From NCBI GenBank assembly GCA_014529385.2, contig CM043962.1, forward strand, positions 88,873,180 to 88,937,179: a stretch of 64,000 bases of DNA, written 5' to 3'. The notes under the pieces are model-generated. The model worked only from the letters and a program-made list of their open reading frames with translations. It was not told the DNA's origin and searched no databases. Positions 32,590 through 44,060 of this stretch are shown here, piece after piece. The translations under genes were made by a program, and so were the position numbers. This DNA comes from Adiantum capillus-veneris (Eukaryota; Streptophyta; Polypodiopsida; Polypodiales; Pteridaceae). Position 1 is the stretch's first letter; every line of letters begins with the position of its first letter.

Positions 32590-32607
32590 TGGTGCCCCCA
32601 CTGAGGA
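32590..32607 (+). promoter_or_regulatory. Probable primer-binding site of D
   Basis: TGGTGCCCCCACTGAGGA starts two bases after the LTR end, the expected place. It begins TGG like all tRNA 3'-CCA complements. I cannot name the tRNA with confidence. Confidence 0.5.
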
Positions 32608-32662
32608 GGGCTTTCTAAGAACCTTCAGTTTACAATGTTGAAAGTGTCGCCCACTATCAATC

Positions 32663-33095
32663 ATGGACGAATGGTTGAAGGAATTTTTTAACTGGAGGAC
32701 AGAAGAAGAAGAGACGAAGGAGGCACTAGCCGCATTCATTGAGGTGCTATTGCCAGGCTGCAGTGTCGTCAGCATTCAAGAGGTAAATTCTCCATCTCGT
32801 GTCGCTCGTTCTAACTATAAATTGAGAGCATCAGGTGGAAGGTCGGTGAAGTGCCATCACTGTTGTCAACTAAGGCACACTGTCAATGAGTGCCAGCAAC
32901 GAAGGTAGCGAAAGGGCTGAAGTCATCTACATCGACAATCATCGCAAAGAAGTCATTCACATCAAGGAAGGGAAGCAAACGATGAGACCTCTTTTCCCTA
33001 AAGAAACTACAGTCAAAGTTATAACTCCAAAGTGGCCTAAAGGGGCTGCTCGAGCCAAAGGCAAGGAGAAGATAAGCCAGTCTGGAAACACATGA
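32663..33095 (+). CDS. CCHC zinc-knuckle protein of D (frame changes once)
   Basis: The first frame (32663-32908) gives MDEWLKEFFNWRTEEEETKE, an acidic helix, and ends in a perfect CX2CX4HX4C knuckle, CHHCCQLRHTVNEC. A second frame (32886-33095) overlaps it and is rich in Lys/Glu with EVIYIDNHRKEVIHI. The overlap may be a programmed or mutational shift. A zinc knuckle placed before, not after, the gag core is unusual. The last frame's stop overlaps the next ATG (ATGA at 33092). Product unknown; nucleic-acid binding is likely. Confidence 0.5.
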
Positions 33096-33622
33096 CCCCG
33101 AAGGGAGAAGCATCTGGCCAAGCAAGTGCTTCAAGCTCAGAAATCCGGGTTGTACCCAGTTTTCCAAAGAGGAGGTCATCCGAAGCTAAGCGGCGAAAGG
33201 TCGCCTACCGATTTGCACGACGCATGCGAGTGCTACCAATCCACTTCGACAATCCGGAAGAAGAAGTGGTAAGAAGATTCCCATGTCCTAGAGAAGAGTG
33301 GTTCGGCTACTGCTCTCGCTGTATTGGAAAGAGAGTGGAGGATCTTCCTCCTCTCCCTGTACAACTTATCCTGAAGAAGCTCTCTACCACGGGAGAAACC
33401 CAGTGGGCTGGGGACGAGTTGCAACTGAATGGAGTAGAATTCATGCAACACGCCGACAACGGAAATTACCTGCAATTGTTGTTAGCCAAGAGGCTGGGAG
33501 TGGTCAGACGCGTCGCCATCACCCCGTACGTGCGGAGCAACGAAGGAAAGGTAGAGCCCATGAAAGGCGACGACCTCTTGTGGATGTGCCGACTCATCAA
33601 CACTGGCACGATAAGAGTATAA
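33092..33622 (+). CDS. Unknown 176-residue protein of D
   Basis: Starts MTPKGEASGQASASSS. A basic patch follows (FPKRRSSEAKRRKVAYRFARR, about residues 29-49), then a globular-looking part with CPREEWFGYCSRCIGK (a CX10CX2C cluster) and a mixed alpha/beta tail ending INTGTIRV. The basic patch could be a nuclear signal. I do not recognise the family. The frame is intact, overlaps the preceding stop, and precedes gag by 340 bases. Confidence 0.5.
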   Translation: MTPKGEASGQASASSSEIRVVPSFPKRRSSEAKRRKVAYRFARRMRVLPIHFDNPEEEVVRRFPCPREEWFGYCSRCIGKRVEDLPPLPVQLILKKLSTTGETQWAGDELQLNGVEFMQHADNGNYLQLLLAKRLGVVRRVAITPYVRSNEGKVEPMKGDDLLWMCRLINTGTIRV

Positions 33623-33962
33623 GTAAGTATTTCATCCTCTGTGCATGATGGAAAACGGGCCAACGGCATTCCCGTTCATATTCTTGCAGCATATGCATGT
33701 GAATATCTATGTAGATAGGAAAGTCTTCTACCAACAGAAGATCATACACCTATTCGGTGCGGCGAACTAGGAGAAATCCTCAATTCCCCAAACCCTATCA
33801 TTCTCCCCATATTAGATTACCATCATTCCTTTAATGTTTCTATCTTTATCTTGTTTTAACCTATCCACCCACCCTTGTAAAGAAAGCTGCTATGAGCCGC
33901 ACTGTTAATGTAATGTTAAAAAAAAAAGAGAAAAAAAAAAGAGGTTTGTAATTTCCTGAGTC

Positions 33963-34860
33963 ATGGCAAGTGTTTCTTTCCCCACGTTCAGTGGAAAGAA
34001 GGGAGAGGATCTCACCACCGACTTTTTGGATGATTTCGACATTGCTTGTATCGTCTCCAACAAAGATGATGATGCTTCACGACTTAGAATTTTTCCTCTA
34101 CTGATGAAAGTAGAGGCCAAGTCATGGTATAATGCATTGCCCCAGGCCACCAAGAATTCATGGGATGTGTTAATGGCTACTTTTGTAAAGAGGTTTGGTG
34201 GAGGCACAACCTCGGAGAGGCTATGGCAGTTACTGACAGAATTAAAGCAGGGAGGCCTGCTGGAGTATGCCACCTACGAGTCCAAATTTGTGGACTTATG
34301 GGAGAGATGGGTTGCCTCGCTGGAGGAAGGTGAAGGAGCGCCTAATTTCCTAAAGAAGGACCGTTTCATTGCTGGTCTATGGTTGCCGCTTAGAGAGAAG
34401 GTGAAGGGAAGGTTTCCTGCAACATATGAGTTGGCAGTCGAAGTAGCCCACCTTAAAGACAAGAAGCTACGCATGCAAGCAAGAGTAAACGAGTTAGAGG
34501 AAACAAGCTCGGCCCAAACAACCCCAGTGACTGCAACAGCCAATCATAGAGTCCAACCAATCATAGAGTCCAACAGCCAATCATAGAGTCCAATCAGTGA
34601 CTGCAACAGCCAATCATAGAGTCCAACCACACGAGGCATCAGAAGAGCAAGACCTGCTGAGTCGTATCACCACCCAACTAGAGAGTTTATCTGTGCATCT
34701 GGTGCAGCAAGGGCATGCACCTGGCAGGAACCCAGAACAAGGAAGAGGACAACGAAGGCAGATGCCAGAGTACCACTGTTACAACTATGGGGAAGATGGC
34801 CATGAAATATACTATTGCCCACACCCGAGGAGGCATAATTTCAATAGAGGGGGGAGATAG
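33963..34860 (+). CDS. Gag-like protein of D
   Basis: ATG 33963 gives MASVSFPTFSGKKGEDLTTDFLDDFD. Then come RIFPLLMKVEAKSWYNALP, SWDVLMATFVKRFGG and LLEYATYESKFVDLWERWV, which is a clear retrotransposon-gag domain (PF03732-like), about residues 5-160. A local duplication of CCAATCATAGAGTCCAA blocks at 34541-34630 shifts the frame from 34586 to the frame at 34597. That frame carries a second knuckle, CYNYGEDGHEIYYC, whose second Cys is Tyr. A TAG at 34858-34860 separates it from the next ORF in the same frame. Gag would package RNA, possibly with a partner's particles. Confidence 0.75.
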
Positions 34861-36471
34861 AATCAGATCTCTCCACCAAGAGCAAGATCTCCGCCACTCA
34901 GGCAACCAATCCTACCTGTTCAAATCACACCACCAGTGGTGCAACCACAGCTGGCCACACCAATTCGACGCCAGTCACCAATGCAACCACCACCACAATC
35001 ACCACTTACAATCATCCTACGCCCACCACCAATTCATACCCGCACACCAAGTATCATTGGTCTTGTAGAAGAGGTCAAGATGAGTGTAACAGAAGAAGGA
35101 TTAAGTAAGAAGACTATTCAAAGAACTGAAGCAGTGGAACAAGAGGTTAAAGAATCAAAAGATGCTACCCAGGTGGGGGAGGTAAGTCAAGAAAATTGTG
35201 TTACAACTGTGAGTGCATCTTTAACCTTGGATGAAATAGGCACCAAAGCGATCAATCGACAGCATTGGGCAGTAAGGATAAGAAGGTGTAAAGTGTTGAT
35301 TAGGCCTCGTCAGAGTAAGAGGAATGCAAAGGGCATGAAAGATACAAGAGAAGAGGAAAACCAACCTGCTAGCAAGGCTTTGCAGAAGATGGACAACATA
35401 TCAAGCAAAGGGGAGGGCTTTGAAAACGGAAGCCTGTGCACCAGCATGGACCCAGGACAGTGTAGCAAGCTAAAGGAATCTTGCATCAAGGCAGTTTCAC
35501 ATGAGGACCATAACGAAGAGGTAAGTATGACTGAAGGTTTGGAGTTGGATATTGCTCCAGAGGCTTGGCAGCCGAGCAAGACTTTATTGTGTAGTGTTAT
35601 AGACTTAGAGATGGGTAATGCCTCTAGTCTACTGAAGGGTGTTATAAACTTGGAGATGGGTAATGCCTCCAGTTTATGTGAGGGTGTTCAGAGTAAGTTT
35701 GATGATCAATATGCTACCAACCTTTTAAGGATGTTCCAAACTCCTCCACAACATAGCATTGTGTTTGCATGGGATGCATCAAACCTATGGCTATGGCTAG
35801 CTACTATAACATATAGAGAGAAGATCAGCATGGAGATAAGATCAAAGGAGCCATGGATAGACAAAAGCCTGATAGAATGCAAGAATGAAGACCTCATTCG
35901 CAATTTGGTACAATTTTTTACAAATAGCGCATCCTCTTTTTGGAGAAAGGTAAGTGGATTACGCTTGAATTTAAGCCGCAAGGTAGGTGGCTTGCTATTA
36001 GCATCAGTAAAGGAAGCTGACATGTTTGAGCACACCCAAAAGAAGCATGATATGCTTGCAGTTTTTTCTAATGGCAGTAAGCAGGACTCTGAAGACAACT
36101 TGAGCTCACCACACCAACAAGGCAGCCATATATGGTGGATTCTTGGTACACTCTTGGGAATCATAATTTTCAGTTCTGTCTTCGCAGGAGCAAGGATGCT
36201 CATTTCCCCTCTCGCTACTGGTGGTTACAAATTTGATCCAATTTGGCATGCAAATTTTATTGTTCGGACACTGCAAACAATGATCCTATTTTTCACTTGG
36301 GATCCAGGAGGACATTGGCACAAAGTTCTGGAAGCCATGGGCTTCCCCTTTAATCAACCGACACTATTCCATGGAACAAGTTATCACTCGGATCTGTTAC
36401 AGATTCATGAATATCCCAGAAATCTCACCAATGGCCAAATGGAATGGCTAATTCAGAAGGCAACTTGATAT
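34861..36471 (+). CDS. Large unknown ORF of D with a membrane segment
   Basis: After the single TAG the same frame stays open to 36468: a proline/glutamine-rich start (PPVVQPQL, PPPQSPLTII), a charged region with MGNASSLLKG/MGNASSLCEG repeats, a Trp-rich part, then a hydrophobic span of about 22 residues at about 36130-36200 (WWILGTLLGIIIFSSVFAG). A tail with HATFIV-like, WDPGGHWHK and HGTSYHSDLL motifs ends it. No protease, RT or integrase signature. A membrane segment near the C-terminus recalls env-like ORFs, but there is no signal peptide. Family unknown. Confidence 0.5.
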
Positions 36472-36529
36472 CGGATCCTACAGCTAAGCGGAAGAAGAAA
36501 CAGAGCTAGAGACATGAATGTCTCTAGCC

Positions 36530-36545
36530 AAAAGGGGAGGGCTAA
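36530..36545 (+). promoter_or_regulatory. Polypurine tract of D
   Basis: AAAAGGGGAGGGCTAA abuts the TG of the 3' LTR at 36546, the plus-strand priming position. Confidence 0.75.
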
Positions 36546-38103
36546 TGATGGGGGCTTTTCACAAGCCAAGCTCCCATACCCCTCTTCTCTCGCCCCCACC
36601 CCATGAAAACCCCCTCTTAGGGAGGGAGTGATAAAAGGCATTGGAAAAAGTAAGAAAAAAATAAAGTATGATTATGTAAATATATGAGAAAGGTAAAATA
36701 GGCCACCTCATGCCTGCGGGGCAGCCTATCCCCACCTTGCCTCCTTTTTCTTCACTGTTGCCCCACCGTGTGTCCCTTTTCCTCTCCTCCACTCAAAAGG
36801 TCAACCCCCTCTCTCTTTCCCTTGTCCTTTCTCCTTTCTCTCTCCCCTCAAGCTACCCCACCCCTCACCAATAATGCATTATAACTCACCAATAATGCAC
36901 CCTAACTCACATGCAACTTATGCTATCTTCCAAAACAGTATACCCCACCCCCCTTTTCTCTCTCCTACACTCTCCCATGATCCAAATACCCCCCTCTCTC
37001 TCTAAAATTCAAAATCTCTCTTGTCTTGTAGCCAGATGGCCTCCCCCACACTCACACACACTCAGTTTCGCTGAAAAAGGTGCCCACAGACCCATCCCCA
37101 CCCAGTGGTTACCTGATTTTCTTGTGTTCACACACATCTGCACACAGATTCACCTCTTAACACACTCCCCTCTCTCCCCTCTTGTAATTACTTTATTCTC
37201 CATGTCACCTCTCACTTTTTTTCATCAATCCATCTCTCTCTCTTAGTCTCTCTCTCATGAGACTGCTGTTCTGGCACATATACACACAGCCAGACAAGTG
37301 GGGCCCACAGTCACATGGCCTATGTAGATAATGATTTCTTCATTTCTAAATTCTAGAATTCCTCCCCCCTCCTCCCCTATATAAAGAGGGGTCACCATCA
37401 CACTAAATACACACAACATCACCAAAGAACACACTATGCACTATGTGTGCCTAGTGCACACACACACACACACACACACACCATCACCATCACTGCAATC
37501 ACCATGCTTGTCTTGAGCATGACCTCTACACCCTTGGCTATGGAAGATGAAGGGCAACTAAATGAAGGATGATGACCATAATCCTCGTGCGAGTCTTCGC
37601 CATCAACATCCCACCTATCCGCCATGTGCTCTACCACTCTCTCCCTTCTCATTCCCCTACCCTATGCTCCCCATTTCATCGCTTTATTCTCTAAATAAAG
37701 CTTGAGGTTTTGTGAGTATGTTTTCTTGCAATGTTTTGCCCATGTGAGGTGTGCGGAATCGCCACCTAGTCTTGTGTTTTGGAGTGAGCTTGTGTATGTG
37801 TGAAGGGTGTGCGGATTCGCCATCCTTTTGTGGTGCCTAAGCACTAAGCCGCTATACCCCCTCCCTCACTCTCTCTCTCTCTCTCTCTCACTTGATCTCA
37901 TTCCCTTTCCTCTTCATCATTACTCCCAAGCATCCATCTCTCTTGGATGAAAACTTTGTTATGGTGGTGTGTTGTTTGCGTCCTAGCCGCTGAAGCTAGG
38001 TGGTGCCCCCTGTTTGCTTTACCATGACAGGCTCGAGGCGCGCCATTCGGTCCCCCGGTGTTTTAGAGGCCGTCGGGGTTCGGGGTTCGCTTTGCTCCCG
38101 TCA
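36546..38103 (+). repeat. 3' LTR of element D, 1558 bp
   Basis: Almost identical to 31038-32587. The differences include one extra GGGGTTC unit near its end, small CA and CT length changes, and scattered transitions. Confidence 0.92.
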
Positions 38104-39530
38104 ATGGGATCTCCATTTCTTTGATAGGATAAGGTAGTCCCTCTGTAAACATTCTTTCCATCAAGAAGTGAGTACGCCCACTTTCCCATGACTTTAAGTC
38201 ACTTTCTTCTTGGATGACACTAGGTATGGCTTAAGGTCTATGGACTTGGTGAGGTTGTTGTTGCGTAGGGAACATGGTGTCTGTAATCTAGATTTGCCTA
38301 GGTGCTGGTTCTAGATCCCTTTGGGTATCTTCTACCAAACTCCTTAATTGTTTGACTTGCTCGATCTCCTCTGTAGGGTTTGGATAAGTTCCTATCTTCT
38401 TCTTGGATCTTGGCCATTGTGGCTCATGAAGATCTTCCTTGTTGGTTTCTATCTTAGTGGTCATTTTAGTCTCCATGGCTTCACCTGAATCAAAATCCTC
38501 TTCAGCATCATTGATATATACGGGGTCGTCACCAGTCTCTATGTTGGTCTTTGAACTGGGGTTTGACTTCGCTGATTTTTTGCGATCTCTTCCTTCGTGT
38601 TCTTTTCTTTTTCTGAGATTGGGCAATTGATGCTGTGTCCCTTTCCTCAAGAATATAATTTTGTTTTTGGAGCATCAATTGTGTGAGTACGTTTACTGGT
38701 ACTACTTTATGATGGCTGCTCGGTAACCTCAATCAAGTTTAATGGAGTGATCTTTGGTGCATTTGGATTATTTGGACATTGGGCATTCAAATGATCTATG
38801 CCGCATCGATTACACATGAGTATCAGCATTGTATACGTGCTCGCTTGATTGGTTTGCATTAGTGTGGTGTTCTTTTGTAGCCTAATCGGACACTCGGCCA
38901 CACGATGTGGACCTCCACACTCATAGCATTGAAGAGGTGGTCTCTTAGCAGTGTAATTGATATTTTGGCCTCTTGCAGCAAGAGAAGCTACTTGATAGAT
39001 ATGTTTGACTTGTGCCCAATAGTCCTCCATGTAGTATTATGGACTTTCTTCAAGCGCATCCATCCCATAGGCAATATTAGGGTCTATATAATAGATGACT
39101 CACAACCCACTTGATTCACGGAAGTGATTATCGGATGTGGTGGTTGCGGTCCTAGAACTGGACGTGGTAAGGGTGTTGTTTGAACAACATTTTGGGCCCT
39201 AGGGACCATGCGTTGTGACGTTTGTTCAAGAAGTGGCACCGACAATAATGCAGGCACTTGAGGTGTGTCTGTCCATGCTAAGGTTGGTCTATTGGCCATC
39301 ACGCGCTTAAATACTATGCAATTCTTAGCTTGATGACCATACCTCCCACAGGCATTGCAGTTCCCATTGAATTTTACTCTAAAAGTAGGGCATTCACTGG
39401 TACTATGTGGTCCATAGCATACTGAGCACCATTGTTGCTCCCTTCCTGGATACATATGATTGTTTTGCGGAGCACGATTGTCACTCTCTTGAATGGCCTC
39501 GGTGAGATCTGCTAAAGTCATCTAAGATAT
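38104..39530 (-). pseudogene. Gag C-terminal region of B with four zinc knuckles
   Basis: Minus-strand frames (39521-39084, 39030-38707, 38732-38288) match A's 17.9-19.3 kb. The knuckles are CSVCYGPHSTSEC, CNACGRYGHQAKNC, CYECGGPHRVAEC and CNRCGIDHLNAQC. The acidic spacer follows (DSGEAMETKMTTKIE). Frame changes occur at about 39080 and 38715. The right end at 38104 is the D insertion point. Confidence 0.82.
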
Positions 39531-39786
39531 CTTTGGCTCCTTAGCAATAGGCTTTAGGGTCATTGGCTGATGCTCCGATGCTTGCGAGCTAATAGATTTA
39601 GGCTCAACAGACACTCTTTCTCCTTGAGTCACGATTGCCACTCTCTTGAATGGCCTCGGTGAGATCTGCTAAAGTCATCTAAGATATCTTTGGCTCCTTA
39701 GCAATAGGCTTTAGGGTCATTGGCTGATGCTCCGATGCTTGCGAGCTAATAGATTTAGGCTCAACAGACACTCTTTCTCCTTGAGT
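39473..39786. repeat. 157-bp tandem duplication in gag of B
   Basis: CACGATTGTCACTCTCTTG at 39473 recurs as CACGATTGCCACTCTCTTG at 39630. The unit, 157 bp, breaks the gag frame and is absent from A. Confidence 0.85.
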
Positions 39787-39799
39787 CATTAAATTATCC

Positions 39800-41900
39800 T
39801 CCAATTGGATCGCATTGGTGGTGACTGCTTCCCAAGTGCTGATACCTCTAATGACTAGGCCATTGTAGATATCCTCATGTCATAATCCCCTAATGAAAGT
39901 AATTGATTATTATTAAAGTGCTCATTTGGATTACAACGAGAATTCAAATGCTTCAAGCGACTAATAAAGTCTCTCACCGACTCTCCTTCCTCTCGTTGGG
40001 CTTTCTGGAGCTGAGAGGCTACACCCCAAAGCACTCCCTCTTGTATTTATTCTTTTAAGGATAGTCTCCTAAGAGTACGGTAATTTGTTTTTTCTTCCAC
40101 CTTTAGGGTTCTATACCAATCCCCAGCCTTTCCACTTAAGGTTAGGCTTAAAGCATTACTCTTATGCAGGTCATTGTGTTCTCCTAGAGAATAGCATATT
40201 TGTTCAAATACTTTGATAGGCTTTCTCACATCCCCGTCTCCACTAAATTTTTGTGTGAGCTTGGCTATTTGTACTGCCTTACTTCTAGGTTCTCTATCAG
40301 GCGTGTTACGCATATTCTCAGCAATAGATCGACTGATAGCTTGAGCAAATGTTGCCAAGTCACCTAAGTGAGCGGGATCCGTGGGTGGAGGTGCTCCAGA
40401 GACTACATATGGAGTAGGTATTGGCATTAGGCTTGGCGCATAGGAAGCCCTTGGGTTCGACGTTTGGTATGGTGTTGTGCCATGTGGCGGTCCAAAGTTC
40501 ATATGTCTGGCCCTATGTATAGCAGACGTCAGATGTGACATGCTAATGCTAGCCGATATGGTCCCATGGAAATAAGAGCTTGAGTGTTGTGGTTGTGGAG
40601 CATAGGTTGTTGAAACAATCGGAGGGGTAGAGGCTACATGAGTGCGATGACCCATAGGTGCATACGATTGGTGCACACTTGTAGGGACCATTGTCGCCAT
40701 TGAACTACAACGGCATTGAGCCATTGTCCATGGCGTGTTTCTTGGCATGCCCATCATTGGGGTAGGCATGGTAGCCATGGTGTCATCAAGGGAAAGAAGA
40801 GCTAGACTTGGAAAAGTAAAGCTATCACTTGTAGGCTCAGATTGCACTGAGACCCTTGGCAAAACAACATATGGAGGATCCATCGGACTTGCCGAGGGAG
40901 TCTCCACTTGCGATAAGGTTGGTTGTTTAGCCTTCCTTGTATCCAAGAATCTCATGAGACCCGTTGAAGGCATGTGGATCCCCTTGTTCCGTCTCTGTAG
41001 CTCAATAACCCTATGGATGACCTCACAAACTCTTTGTTGTTGATCCTCCACACTAGTAGCACCCGTTGTCGATTGTAGGACATCTAACCAACCCACATGA
41101 TAGGTGTGACCTGTGTATAGATCGGTTAGAGTTTCTGTTTGTAGTTCGTACTCCCATTTATCATTTAGGAACGCTCCATCTAGGCTTGAGGTACTAGGGG
41201 TGTCCTTTTGAACTAGATGCAATGTGGCTCTCTATGGGTTGACCCTTAGTGGTTGCTAAGTCAAGAGCACTCGATTGCTCTCCTAGCAAGGATATTGACA
41301 TAGGGGATTTTTCTTTTAACTCTCTTCGTTGCTCCGCCTTGCATAAGCTCTCAATTTCCTTTTCCCTAGCCACAATGATATATCGCTCAACCTCTTGCAC
41401 TTCGGCAAGTTTTCTACCATTAGGTAATATAACCTTGGAGGAAAATAGCTCTGAAGAGTTAGGGGGTGCAGTGAATGGAGTATTCACGTGCACACTCTCT
41501 AAGAGCATAGGGTCTATGTTGGTCATGAATGGAGAATTTACTTCCCCACCCCCTCATTTACATCATTAACTCCATGTTCGAAGTGAGTGGCTCTACTAAA
41601 GGTTTCCTTCAAGCGGCTAAGCATGCTCGGCCCAGACCGTGGACCCATGGCATGCATGTCTTGGCTTGAGCTATTGGGATTAGACATTGGGAAACCCTCC
41701 ATGACGTCATAGTCAGAGGAAGAGTCACTAGCCGCTATGTTTGGATCTTGGTTTGTACTACCTTGGGTCCCCGCCGAGGGCTCGGAACCTAAGGTAGGTG
41801 GATATTGAGAACTCGCGTACGTCGAAATGCTCTCTAGTTGCTCGGCCTCTAGCACACGACCAAAGCGCAGATGCATGTGCCTTTGGCACCCTACAAGCAT
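39800..41900 (-). pseudogene. Gag N-terminal and core region of B
   Basis: Minus-strand frames 41900-41538, 41526-41194 and 41222-40047 line up with A's 15607-17460: CQRHMHLRFGRVLE at the start, GPSMLSRLKETFSRATH, then LTQKFSGDGDVRKPI and KSNALSLTLSGKAGDWYRTL. The 391-residue frame at 41222-40047 is open across the two positions where A has stops. Frameshifts at about 41530, 41210 and 40045 disable it. Confidence 0.82.
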
Positions 41901-42606
41901 CGGCGAATAACCTCAAAGGTTAACCGCTTACTTTTTTAGGCGTCCGTTTTCACTCGTTTTTTGATGTTTTTTAATGATCATCTTTTGGATCAGAGCGTGT
42001 GATAGCTCAAAAAGAGCGTATCGCTCAGGGGGTCGTGGTGTGCTTTACACCCGCTTTATAGCACAGTGTTCGGTTACTCGAAGCTCCGTTGGTTCTCAAA
42101 AAGGTCGATTTTTACCTACGCATGAGGCTAAAATATGTACTTTTCTAAAATACGTGCTTGGGTTTGGGGGATATTCCCGATCCCGGTTCTACCTTTTTTT
42201 TTTTTTGGAATAAGGTCGCCACGGCCGCGCTTTGCGCATGAGCACACATACACGTAACCTACCTACTTACAACTGATACATTAACTACTGTTACACACTA
42301 ACACACTACTACATCAACTTATTAGCTAACAGAACTACTTACTGTACTTTACACAAAACTAACATTATGAATCTACTACCTTAATTCTAACACCTTATCA
42401 CAGAGAAAACACCTTATGGACAGAAAAAAAACAGTACCTTTTAATACCTTATTAACAAAACAATACACAGCACCAGCAAAACAAACTCCTTCTCAACACA
42501 CACACCTTTCTTCTCTACCTTTCCTACATTTGAAATTGCACCACAACGTAGCACAGAGTGCCTCTTGAGCTTAGTGCATGGCATTTCCACGTAGCGGTGC
42601 CAAAAA
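41901..42606 (-). other. Leader of B
   Basis: Untranslated. It includes a T12 run at 42190 and AT-rich repeats near 42250-42440. The primer-site region next to the LTR (minus strand TGGCACCGCTACG, about 42590-42602) keeps only the first half of the Asp-type site. Confidence 0.6.
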
Positions 42607-43318
<712 letters not shown>

Positions 43319-43690
43319 ATTCACTAGGTAATCTTTTTTTTAGTAGGTGGTACCTTAATGGGATCTAACCCTTGGTTGTTAATTGGTTAAGTGGGGTGGA
43401 CGCATTGCCTTGCTATATCCTTGGTATAATTGGCTAGGTTTGGAAACCTTGGGTGAATAATGGCTTGAGTTCACTAAAGGATATTAGAGGGTAGTACATT
43501 AATGGTACCTAACCCTTGTAGTTAAAAAGGGGTTATGATCATTTGGCGAGTTTCCTGGCTTTGGAAACCTTGGGTGAATAATGGCTTGAGTTCACTAAAG
43601 GATATTAGAGGGTGGTACATCAATGGTACCTAACCCTTCTAGTTAAAAAGGGGTTATGATCATTTGGCGAGTTTCCTGGCTTTGTAAACC
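43319..43690 (+). repeat. Tandem repeat, ~121-bp unit
   Basis: GGAAACCTTGGGTGAATAAT occurs at 43442 and 43564 (period 122), each followed by GGCTTGAGTTCACTAAAGG and a GTACCTAACCCTT block. A diverged unit precedes them (43324-43440) and a truncated one ends at about 43690. The fourth unit was split by element B (13540-13628). Confidence 0.85.
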
Positions 43691-44060
43691 CTGTCATTTT
43701 TTGCTTAACTTCACGATGGCTCCCTCCTGACGGACCTGCGCTACAACACCCTCTACGTGCTATCTCATTCTCTCATTCTGTTTGTGTGTGTGTGTGTGTG
43801 TGTGTACTAGGCGGCGCTACTGTATACCTCTACCTCTTGATGATGGGCCTGCCATACAACGTTGGAGGAATGTGGCCACTAGCTCCAAATGCTATAAAAG
43901 GTGAGCTCCCATGCTCACTTAGCATTGGTAATGTATGCTTCTATGGTGTATATGTGTACTTGAGAGTTGTTGTATGTACATTGGGATTGTGAGGGTGATA
44001 TCTGCAAGAGGTGTAGTGTTAAAGTTGTTGGCTCTATGAAAAAAGGCAAGGATAAGTAGG
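43691..44060 (+). promoter_or_regulatory. TATA box plus hairpin leader, copy 1
   Basis: TATAAAA at 43893-43899 is followed directly by a hairpin (GTGAGC 43901-43906, GCTCAC 43913-43918) and CTTAGCATTG. An ATG at 44036 opens MKKGKDK and stops at 44057. The same order recurs at 63514-63625. A GT run lies at 43782-43805. I read this as the 5' end of a repeat family whose body is not recognisable here. Confidence 0.55.

Larger units (their letters stand above)
31038..38103 (+). mobile_element. Non-autonomous LTR element D with gag-like gene and no pol
   Basis: 7066 bp. The LTRs are 1550 and 1558 bp, with TATA boxes, AATAAA signals and only about a dozen substitutions by eye. A primer site follows the first and a polypurine tract precedes the second. 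The 4-kb interior codes for a CCHC protein, an unknown basic protein, a retro-gag domain with a second knuckle, and a long product with a membrane segment. There is no protease, RT, RNase H or integrase signature in any frame. It resembles TR-GAG type elements, which borrow enzymes from an autonomous partner. It is the youngest LTR insertion in the nest. Confidence 0.87.

Noticed and set aside
34861-36471. Retroviral env gene in element D
   Set aside because: One hydrophobic span near the C-terminus is not enough; no signal peptide, cleavage site or Cys pattern is visible.
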